From: Prevotella sp.
GTDB lineage: Bacteria; Bacteroidota; Bacteroidia; Bacteroidales; Bacteroidaceae
Reading direction: 5' to 3'
Length of the DNA stretch: 64,000 nt
NCBI GenBank assembly: GCA_017623155.1
Contig: JAGAPR010000003.1
Span: 62,001 to 126,000 of the forward strand
Numbering within the stretch: position 1 is the first letter of the stretch; each line of letters begins with the position of its first letter. The position numbers were made by a program, and so were the translations under genes. The notes under the pieces were generated by a model. The model searched no databases. It was given only the letters and a program-made list of their open reading frames with translations, and was not told the origin of the DNA. This document shows, piece after piece, positions 39,101-46,800 of the stretch.

Positions 39101-39404
39101 CAACGCCAAAGAGGGTGCCGACAACATGGACAAGATGGCTGACGCCAACAGAAAGGGTGCTCCCTATCAGGTTGTAGACGGCTCTTACTGGAAAGTAAAG
39201 AACATCAGCCTCGGCTACACGTTCCCCAAATCGCTCCTCTCAAAGACATTCATCAACTCACTCCGCCTGTACTTCAACGTGACAAACCCGTTCGTATGGG
39301 CTAAGGACTACAAAGGATTCGATCCCGAGTGGGCAGGAGAGAGCTTGTCAAAGGGCGGTCCCAGCACTGTCACCTATCAGTTCGGAGCAAGCATTAAGTT
39401 CTAA
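36102..39404 (+). CDS. SusC/RagA-family TonB-linked outer-membrane transporter
   Basis: A 1100-residue TonB-dependent transporter that takes up oligosaccharides or other large ligands with its SusD partner. Residues 1-23 form the signal peptide, 26-115 a carboxypeptidase-D regulatory-like domain ([22 protein letters not shown]), then the plug with [41 protein letters not shown] and [30 protein letters not shown], all SusC hallmarks. A ~22-strand barrel follows. SusD begins 11 bp later. The substrate is not readable from sequence; the nearby CE12-CE8 esterase makes pectin plausible. Confidence 0.96.
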   Translation: [1100 protein letters not shown]

Positions 39405-39415
39405 TTTAAAAATCA

Positions 39416-41281
39416 ATGAAGAATATGAGAAACAAGATATTGGTATCAGCATTGATGCTATCAGGATGTATCGGACTCACGGGATGCAGCGACTTCCTTG
39501 AGTCGGAAGATAAATCCAACGTGGAATCTGAAAAATATTTCATGACGGCCGAGGGATTTGAGAACCTCAGCACCACACCTTATTATAAGTTACGTGGCAT
39601 CTACGACGGCTCAACGGTAGACATGTTTATCAGCGGAACAGACATCTACGAGGCAGGACGAAGCAACTACGCCGACGTATCGCTCGCAACATACAAGACC
39701 CTGAACGCCGAGAACGGAACTCTGTTGTCGTTCTACAAGGCATGTTACGACGGCATACAGCAGGCAAACACAGTTATCGACTATGCCGACAAGGGTGCAG
39801 CAGGCAGCAACGTACAGAAGAGAAAGAACGAGGCGAAGTTCCTCAAAGCATTCTACTACTACCTGCTCACACAGCAGTTTGGCGGCGTTCCCGTGTCAGA
39901 CAGCTACATCACATCGGTGATAACATCGTTCCCCCGCAAGACACAGGGTGAAGTCTACGAGTATATCATCAATCTGCTTAAAGAAGTAGAAACGGCAAAC
40001 GTGCTTCCCGAAAGCGACAACACCGGCCGTGCATCGATGCGCGCCGTATACAACCTCATGGCAAAGGTTTACCTTGCATGGGCTTGGGACTACGACACTT
40101 CTGCCGACGACGAGGGCAACAACGTGACCATCAACAGCAAGGAAAAATTTGCGTTGGCAGCCACTTACGCCGACAAGGCCATTGCAGGCAAGACTCCCGC
40201 ACTGTCATTCAGCGATATGTGGGATGTCAAGAACGACAACAACGATGAGATTTTATTCGCCATCCAGTATACACGCGGCATCGCCGGACAGGACGAGACA
40301 ACCACCGGCAACCGCCAGATGGCATACTTCGGCAACTACTACAACGACGATGTAGAGGAGAGCAAGTACACCAACTCACAGTATCCGGCAAGCGAAAAGC
40401 TCATATACCTGTTCGAACCGGGCGACGACCGCTTCGAAGGCACGTTCATGGTAGAGCAGCTCCGCGCTTACCACAACTGGTACACAACAGGTATCGGCAA
40501 CGATACGGAGGTTCTCTACTACTTCCCCGCATGGTATACGGACCTTAGCAACCTGCAAGCATACAACCAATTGAGCAAAGGTCGCGAACAGACAAACATC
40601 TACTCTACATCCGATCCCTGCAAGTATGTAAAGGTAACGGTCAACAAACGTACCGGAAAGGTAACCTATACACCGGGAAGCCAGAGCTACAGCGTAAGCC
40701 GGAAGACAACAAGCCAATCGATATGCGTGCGTAAATTTGACGACTGTCAGTCTAAGAGAAACACCACAAAAGGCGTTTCTTTCCACAACATCGTGCTCGC
40801 ACACCTCACCGAGAGCTACCTCTTGGCTGCCGAGGCATATCACATGGCAGGTGACGACACAAAGGCGTTGCAACGTCTTAACACCGTGCGCGAACGCTCA
40901 CACGCCGAGGCTCTGACAAGTTTCGCAAGCTACAAGCGTCATTACAGCGACGGAACAGACAACTCTGTAAACATGGGATCCGGCATCGATAACGTTCCGT
41001 TCGAGACAAATCTCGACCCGATCGACGTTATTCTCGACGAACGTGCACGCGAACTTTGCGGCGAGTTCTACCGCTGGATGGACCTGCGCCGCACAAAACG
41101 CCTCGTAAGCTACAATGTCAAGCACAACAGCGGCGTATCTTCCGCTGCCGACATGAAAGGTCCCGATGGCAAAGTGCGCTGGTTCCGTCCGCTGCCGCAG
41201 GATGTAATCAACCTCAATCAGGCTCTTACAGACAAAGACCAGAACCCCGGTTACATAGCTCCGGAAGCAGAAGCAGAATAG
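39416..41281 (+). CDS. SusD/RagB-family outer-membrane lipoprotein
   Basis: Surface glycan-binding lid of the SusC transporter, 621 residues. The N-terminus is a lipoprotein signal peptide with lipobox LTGC (Cys24). SusD-type features are CSDFLESEDKSNVESEKYFMTAEGFENL, the TPR-rich helices (KFLKAFYYYLLTQQFGGVPV) and the C-terminal VILDERARELCGEFYRWMDLRRT. M4 (39425) is an alternative start. Tightly linked to susC. A stem-loop (41322-41359) lies between it and the next gene. Confidence 0.95.
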   Translation: MKNMRNKILVSALMLSGCIGLTGCSDFLESEDKSNVESEKYFMTAEGFENLSTTPYYKLRGIYDGSTVDMFISGTDIYEAGRSNYADVSLATYKTLNAENGTLLSFYKACYDGIQQANTVIDYADKGAAGSNVQKRKNEAKFLKAFYYYLLTQQFGGVPVSDSYITSVITSFPRKTQGEVYEYIINLLKEVETANVLPESDNTGRASMRAVYNLMAKVYLAWAWDYDTSADDEGNNVTINSKEKFALAATYADKAIAGKTPALSFSDMWDVKNDNNDEILFAIQYTRGIAGQDETTTGNRQMAYFGNYYNDDVEESKYTNSQYPASEKLIYLFEPGDDRFEGTFMVEQLRAYHNWYTTGIGNDTEVLYYFPAWYTDLSNLQAYNQLSKGREQTNIYSTSDPCKYVKVTVNKRTGKVTYTPGSQSYSVSRKTTSQSICVRKFDDCQSKRNTTKGVSFHNIVLAHLTESYLLAAEAYHMAGDDTKALQRLNTVRERSHAEALTSFASYKRHYSDGTDNSVNMGSGIDNVPFETNLDPIDVILDERARELCGEFYRWMDLRRTKRLVSYNVKHNSGVSSAADMKGPDGKVRWFRPLPQDVINLNQALTDKDQNPGYIAPEAEAE

Positions 41282-41321
41282 AAATCGATTAATGCGTAAC
41301 AGTATAAAACGATAAACAACG

Positions 41322-41359
41322 GCTTGCCGGCAACGCTTTTTGAAAGTTTGCCGGCAAGC
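41322..41359 (+). other. Stem-loop between susD and the secreted-protein gene
   Basis: GCTTGCCGGCAA pairs perfectly with TTGCCGGCAAGC across a 14-base loop. No T-run follows the stem, so mRNA processing or partial attenuation is more likely than full termination. Confidence 0.6.
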
Positions 41360-41405
41360 TATACAACAAACAATAATTTTATTAACAATCAAAAAACAAC
41401 AAATT

Positions 41406-42314
41406 ATGAAAAAGAGTTTACTTTTTGCAGCAGCATTGTTTGCAAGTGTTGCAGTTAATGCACAGACAGTAACATGGTCTTGCGAGACAGCCACAGCCGA
41501 CGGTAAGAACATGACAGAGGCTGATTACACATTGGACGGTGTAGTAAGCGGCAGCACATCAATCACAGCAAAGGCCATAACAACAGGCGCAGGCATAAAA
41601 TTCCCGCCCACAACATGCCAGAAAAGCCACAAAGACGCAACCGGAACTTCATTCAATTTCGGTTCTGAAGCAACTCCGGCTATCATCAAGTGGGTTCCCA
41701 CCTGTGCTCAAGATGCAGCTATCAAGGATATAGAAGCAGCTTACGGAGCAGGTCAGTATGTTGAGTTCTCTATCGAAGAGACCGATGTTAACAAGACTCT
41801 TCAGATTGGTTCAGTATCTTTCGGTGCCGTACGCCTTGGAACTGATGCCGTACGTATCAATGCAAAACTTGTCGACAACGGCGGTAGCAACTATGAGTCT
41901 GGTTGGCTTATCAACGCCGAAAACTGGGCAACTGTTTCCGACGGAACCGGATCATGGGTTGAAGCAACAGGTGCAGAAGGCGAAATCTTAGGTTGCCAGC
42001 CCTCTCGTGAGGACGCTGCAAAGCCCGCTTCTTGCGAAGCTGGTCTCACAATGTATAAAATTCCCGTTCCCGCCGACTTCCCCGCAGACGCTTATGATGT
42101 AAGCCTCCGCATCGTTGTTTACGGTATCGGTGAAAACAAAGCCGTTGCATACCACAATGTTGCTTTCAACCTCGGCAACACAGACGGCATCAACGACATC
42201 AAAGCTAACGCTGAGAATGTTAACGCTCCCGCATACAACATGGCAGGACAGCGCGTTAACAACAACTTCAAAGGCCTGATGATCAAGAACGGCAAGAAGT
42301 TCATCAACAAATAA
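41406..42314 (+). CDS. Secreted protein with C-terminal GQRV tail
   Basis: A 302-residue exported protein of unknown function, signal peptide MKKSLLFAAALFASVAVNAQ. The body has beta-rich sequence (VTWSCETATADGKNMTEADYTL) without a recognised catalytic motif; a carbohydrate- or surface-binding role is possible. The C-terminus AYNMAGQRVNNNFKGLMIK closely resembles the end of the CE12-CE8 esterase (AYNVGGQRVSRSAKGLVIR), suggesting a shared secretion or anchoring tail. The frame is open from 41340 but the signal peptide fixes the start at 41406. Likely the third gene of the susCD operon. A hairpin terminator follows. Confidence 0.75.
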   Translation: MKKSLLFAAALFASVAVNAQTVTWSCETATADGKNMTEADYTLDGVVSGSTSITAKAITTGAGIKFPPTTCQKSHKDATGTSFNFGSEATPAIIKWVPTCAQDAAIKDIEAAYGAGQYVEFSIEETDVNKTLQIGSVSFGAVRLGTDAVRINAKLVDNGGSNYESGWLINAENWATVSDGTGSWVEATGAEGEILGCQPSREDAAKPASCEAGLTMYKIPVPADFPADAYDVSLRIVVYGIGENKAVAYHNVAFNLGNTDGINDIKANAENVNAPAYNMAGQRVNNNFKGLMIKNGKKFINK

Positions 42315-42341
42315 TCAAGAGAAAATCTTGTAAAAGCATAA

Positions 42342-42383
42342 CGAAAAGGGGAAGCCGAACAAACGGCTTCCCCTTTTATTTTT
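42342..42383 (+). terminator. Terminator after the secreted-protein gene
   Basis: AAAAGGGGAAGCCG / CGGCTTCCCCTTTT stem with a short loop and trailing T-rich ATTTTTG. Confidence 0.85.
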
Positions 42384-42427
42384 GTACAAAAAGCAACTAA
42401 ATACTTGCCATTCTGTATCTTATTCGT

Positions 42428-42435
42428 TACCTTTG
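42428..42435 (+). promoter_or_regulatory. -7 box abutting the toxin start codon
   Basis: TACCTTTG fits TAnnTTTG and ends only 4 bp before the ATG at 42440; CTTG/TTGC near 42404-42408 lies at the -33 distance. Transcription would begin at or next to the A of the ATG. Confidence 0.6.
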
Positions 42436-42439
42436 CATA

Positions 42440-42796
42440 ATGAAAGAAAACTGCAATATAAGAGAATTGTATTTCTCGAATGAATTCTGGGAATTCTATC
42501 AACGTCAACAAGACAAAGTAAAACGCAAGTTTGACTACGTCATAGACATTGTAAGAAAAGAGAGAATTATAACATCCAAATTTATAAAACATTTGGAAGG
42601 AACTGATTTCTATGAGATGCGTATATCCATTGGAACGAACGAATACAGGACTGTATTGTTTGCAATAAACCATTCAAATATAATATCTGCAACGAAAATA
42701 TTGGTTCTTAACGCATTCCTAAAGAAATCAACTAAAGATTATAACAAACAGATTGAAATCGCAACAAAAATACTTGGAGGGTTCAAAGATGACTAA
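42440..42796 (+). CDS. RelE/HigB-like toxin
   Basis: A 118-residue basic protein with the RelE/ParE-like toxin layout (IRELYFSNEFWEFYQRQQDKVKRKFDYVIDIVRKER..., then FIKHLEGTDFYEMRISIGTNEYRTVLFAINHSNIISATKILVLNAFLKKSTKD). It matches the phage-derived Gp49/HigB subgroup, whose members cleave mRNA on the ribosome. It is followed by an overlapping HTH antitoxin gene in toxin-first order, typical of HigB-HigA. The region is more AT-rich than its neighbours. The promoter box ends 4 bp before the ATG, pointing to a leaderless mRNA. Confidence 0.85.
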   Translation: MKENCNIRELYFSNEFWEFYQRQQDKVKRKFDYVIDIVRKERIITSKFIKHLEGTDFYEMRISIGTNEYRTVLFAINHSNIISATKILVLNAFLKKSTKDYNKQIEIATKILGGFKDD

Positions 42797-43100
42797 ATTT
42801 GATGAAAAAAAACTTGCCGGACTCCGCAATGCAAAAGAACTGCTTGATGCAAAATACGGAGAAGAGGGAACGGACAGCCGCCGTCTGTTCGATGAAAAGG
42901 CACGCGCATATTACTATGGAGTAATATTACGAGACCGCAGAAAAGAACTGAAAATGACTCAAAAAGAATTGGCAGACAAGACAGGGACAGCCCGTAGCTA
43001 CATTGCCCGCATTGAACGCGGAGACACAGATATGCAATTATCAAGTTTCCTACGCATTGCTGAGGCGTTGAAAATAAGCTTCACTCCTGTATTTGCCTGA
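42789..43100 (+). CDS. XRE-family antitoxin (HigA-like)
   Basis: A 103-residue DNA-binding protein. The HTH domain is at about 50-100: LRDRRKELKMTQKELADKTGTARSYIARIERGDTDMQLSSFLRIAEAL. It should neutralise the toxin and repress the operon. The frame is open from 42753, but the start at 42789 gives an 8-bp overlap with the toxin gene and matches family size. Convergent with coaD across a perfect 48-nt palindrome. Confidence 0.88.
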   Translation: MTKFDEKKLAGLRNAKELLDAKYGEEGTDSRRLFDEKARAYYYGVILRDRRKELKMTQKELADKTGTARSYIARIERGDTDMQLSSFLRIAEALKISFTPVFA

Positions 43101-43130
43101 CATACAAGCTACCCGGAAGATGGAAGCCAA

Positions 43131-43178
43131 AAAACGAAAAGGTGTTAATCAGCATGCTGATTAACACCTTTTCGTTTT
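43131..43178. terminator. Perfect 48-nt palindrome, bidirectional terminator
   Basis: Two uninterrupted 24-nt arms (AAAACGAAAAGGTGTTAATC... at one end, its complement at the other) with A-run and T-run tails on both strands. It lies between the convergent antitoxin and coaD genes. Confidence 0.85.
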
Positions 43179-43192
43179 CTATAAAATTTCTG

Positions 43193-43636
43193 CTAACGCA
43201 CCGGCAGAAACTCATCGACGCTGCGTCCGAAATGTATCAGCTCGCGCACCATGCTGCTGCTGACGCTTTCCAAGTGCGGTTCAGCATAGAAAAGGACGGT
43301 CTCCATGTCCCCTATCTTGCGGTTTATGTCGGCTTGCTCGCGTTCATATTCAAAGTCGCGGACGCTGCGCACGCCCTTTATTATGAAGCCGGCATGCTCA
43401 CGGCTGGCGAAGTCTACCGTCAGGTCTGAATATGCCTTTACCTCTATCTTAGGCTCACCGGCATATAACGCCGCAATATCGGCCACCCGCCGGTCGGCCG
43501 GATACATGCTCTTCTTGTTTTCATTCACCCCCACCCCGATAACAATCCGGTCGAAAAGCGGAAGCGCACGCCTCACAACCGAGTCGTGACCGATGGTGAA
43601 CGGGTCGAAGCTGCCCGCGAAAATTGCTGTCTTCAT
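43193..43636 (-). CDS. coaD: Phosphopantetheine adenylyltransferase
   Basis: Fourth step of coenzyme A synthesis: forms dephospho-CoA from 4'-phosphopantetheine and ATP. 147 residues with the nucleotidyltransferase motif GSFDPFTIGH at the N-terminus, KGVRSVRDFEYE (substrate-binding) and the ESVSSSMVREL segment (family ISSSxVR). A minus-strand TAACTTTG box at 43672-43679 lies 35 bp upstream. A housekeeping gene placed between the TA pair and the esterase. Confidence 0.95.
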   Translation of the reverse strand: MKTAIFAGSFDPFTIGHDSVVRRALPLFDRIVIGVGVNENKKSMYPADRRVADIAALYAGEPKIEVKAYSDLTVDFASREHAGFIIKGVRSVRDFEYEREQADINRKIGDMETVLFYAEPHLESVSSSMVRELIHFGRSVDEFLPVR

Positions 43637-43671
43637 ATCTTTCCTTTCTTTTTGAGAAATGCCTTCGACTG

Positions 43672-43679
43672 CAAAGTTA
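43672..43679 (-). promoter_or_regulatory. -7 box of coaD
   Basis: CAAAGTTA on the plus strand, TAACTTTG on the minus strand; 35 bp from the start codon. Confidence 0.55.
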
Positions 43680-43708
43680 GCATTTTTTTTAAAGGCAGAG
43701 ATGATTTT

Positions 43709-43788
43709 CTAAAAACAAAGAGCGCAAAGAGGCAAAGTTTTTATCTTTTTAGAACTTCGCCTCTTTGCGCTCTTTGCGTTTAGAAAAC
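43709..43788 (-). terminator. Long inverted repeat after the esterase gene
   Basis: AAAGAGCGCAAAGAGGC and GCCTCTTTGCGCTCTTT form long arms separated by about 25 bases. It lies just past the esterase stop codon (minus strand), so it can act as its terminator. The AAACAAAGAGCGCAAAGA unit also occurs at 19216-19235. Confidence 0.65.
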
Positions 43789-43804
43789 CGACTTTAAATC
43801 AAGG

Positions 43805-46800
43805 TCATCGGTTCACATACTTACCACCGTCACGTATGACAAGCCCCTTTGCCGAACGGCTGACACGTTGTCCGCCGACGTTATAGGCTTTACCGGACTT
43901 GCCTCCTTTGCCTGCCGTCACAGCAGCAATGAAGTCTGTCGACGAGCCGAGAGTGACTTTATCAGACATGGGCGAAAGGATGCCGTGCTCGTTGGCCGAC
44001 TGGACGGTCACGATGTCACCGGCATTGCCCGTGAATGTCGGTTCGGTGACAAACGCCTGCGGCCGGCCGTTGACCGTCACGACATAGCATATTGCGAAAG
44101 CGTCGGGCGTCCATGTGACGACATTGCCGTTGACCGTGAGCGCGGGGGTCAGCGTCTTCTCAACAGCCGGCAGCGGATTCCACACGCCGGTGGAGGCATC
44201 GGCCGTCCCGTCACCCGCCATCACGTTCTCGACGGTATAGGAAGCGATGTCAGATGGCGAGAGCCAGTTCTTCGACTCACCTGTCACTTTCGTTCCGTTG
44301 TCCATATAGTAATAGTCCTTGCGCGAGGCGTTGGAATAGACTTTGTTGCCATTCTCATCGGCACGGTCGTCGGGCAGCTGGTTGCCGTTCTTGTCTTTAA
44401 TATCATAGATTGCCCAGAGAGCCGGCAGACCACCCATTGTTTCCGACCAGTAGCCGCTAATGGGTGTCAGCTCCATTACGGTATGCAAGAAGACGGTTTT
44501 GGGGAACTCGTGCCAAGGACGGCCGAACGATATTGAATAAGTTGAAGGATCGGAAGCGTAATGCGTGGTAATGGTCGTATTGTTGAACACGTAGCCCCAA
44601 CGCGTCTCTTTCCCATGATTTGGCGCAACAATCCATCCGCCCTTGTCGCGGTTGATGTCGAGCGTGGTGTTCTCAAACCATACGTCGCCGTTGCCGTAGA
44701 TGAAGTCAACCGAGCCTTCTATCGTCGAGTTAAGCCAGAACGAGCGTTTGAACGTGCCGTTGGTCTTGTAGGTGTCCTGATATGAACGTGCCCTCACGCC
44801 GTCGAAGACGATACGGTCGGCATCGGTGTTGAGACACAGCGCCTGCGGACCGGCCTTGCGGTCCTTGGTCCAGTTCTCGTTGTCGACGGTCACTCCCGAC
44901 ATGAGGAACCCGTCGCCACCGGCCTGCACCTCGATTGTAGCACCGGCATTGACATGATACCACGGCTTGCGCCAGTTGCTCTTGTCACCGCCGTCCTGAC
45001 GGTCTGAAGCGATGAAGACCTTCTCGACGTCCTGACCGATGAGGTGGACGTTGGGCTTGTTGACACTGACGATGCGGCAGTCGTCATATTTCACCGTGCC
45101 GTCCTCGCTCTTTCCGTTGCCGCCGATGCGCTCCGTCGTTGTCATAGTCTCGTCGGTCCAGCGGGTTCCGTAGCTTGAATTGAAATAAGGGTTAGGGTCG
45201 TCGTAATAGCCTTCCTTGACGTAGATAAGGTACGGCTTCGTCGATGCGGCCGGCGCGTCGTTGATGGCGTCCTGTATGTAGCGGTACTGGCGGGGCATCG
45301 TCTCTGTTGCCGCGATACTCTCGCCATAAGCCAAATTCAGTGTCTTGTCTACCACGGCATCAAATATTCTTGCCTCCGGCTTGCTGCGCTCCATGACGGT
45401 GAATGTCAGCGACAGGGCTGGAGCACTGTTGCCCGAACGGTCGGCCACATAGCCTTCGGGCATCGTGAAGGTGTACGTACGGCCATATTCGAGGCCTACA
45501 TAATTGAATGCCACCGAACGCGTGTTCCACACTGGCGAAAGAATTTTGTCGTCGAGCGTAGCCGCGCCGTTGACAAGATTGCCTGCCTGTATGCGTTCAT
45601 TGTATGATACGATTATCTTTCCGGAAGCCGATATACCAGTAGCCTTGTCGGCAGGCACGGTGCCCGTGACGGCGGGAGCGTCCTTGTCGTCTTCCACCTC
45701 GGCCGTTCCCATGACGTAGACATTGCCCACGCCCGACTCCGAGTGCTGATAGTAGTCAAGTCCGTCGAACGTTCCCACGGGAGTGTCCTTGCCGTATGTC
45801 GCCTCGCCCGTACCGGTGATGCGGATGTAAACAATGTCACGCCCCATGGCATCGGCCGGGATGGCAAAACAGAAATCGGTTATCTTGCTTGTGCCGAGGG
45901 TCTCGCAAACGGCACCGCTGATATCTGTGAATGTCGTTCCGTCGAGCGAATACTGCGCCTTGTAGGTCTTGTCGGCATTATTTTTGGCACACATCTGCGA
46001 CACAAATGTTGCCGATGTGAACTTCTTTGTTGAAAACTCATACTGCCATGCGATGTCCGTCGTCCGGTAGCCGTTCTGGTAGAGACCGTTGAGTCCGGCC
46101 GTCACGACACCCACACGGTTGCGGACGACCGGCGTTCCGCCGTCCTGAGTGTAGGCGGGAGAACCGTCTGCGACCTTGACCACTAAAGATTTGGCGTTGC
46201 GCTCGCCGTCCCACGTGATGTCGGCCGGGAAAGGATAGTTTGCTGTTGTTGGATAAGCATAGGCCTGCGTCTTGCTCGCGTCAAAGACGGCGATGAAGTC
46301 CTGAACCTCATACTCTGCCGTCAGGTCCATATCGCCGCTGACCCGGACGAGGCGCGGGTTGGCGGTGGAACCGTCCTCCCACTTCACGAAGTTGAGGATG
46401 CGCGACACCTCGGCCGTTGCCGTGAGTTCCTCTCCTTCTTCATATTTGCCGTTGTGCTCGTCGGGCGAGAGTGTCACGGAGCCGATGGAAAGCTCGGCGT
46501 CGTTCTTGACGAATGTCCTGACGGTATAGACCGGTATGGTCTCAAACTCGGCGACGAAAGACTTGTCGGCGTCCATCGTGAAACGGATCTGCTCGTCGGT
46601 GGAATAGTCCCGGCCGTCAAGCGTCCATTTGCTGAATTTATATCCAAAATTGCGACTTGCCGTCAGTGTGACGGTCTTGCCTTCCTTTATCGTGGTGCCG
46701 GCCGGTACGGCGGTGATAGTACCCGCGTCGGCCGGAGAGACAGCCGTCGTCAGGGTGTACTTCGCACCGGAGGAAGCCGCGTCGGTGGCTACGCCCTCTA

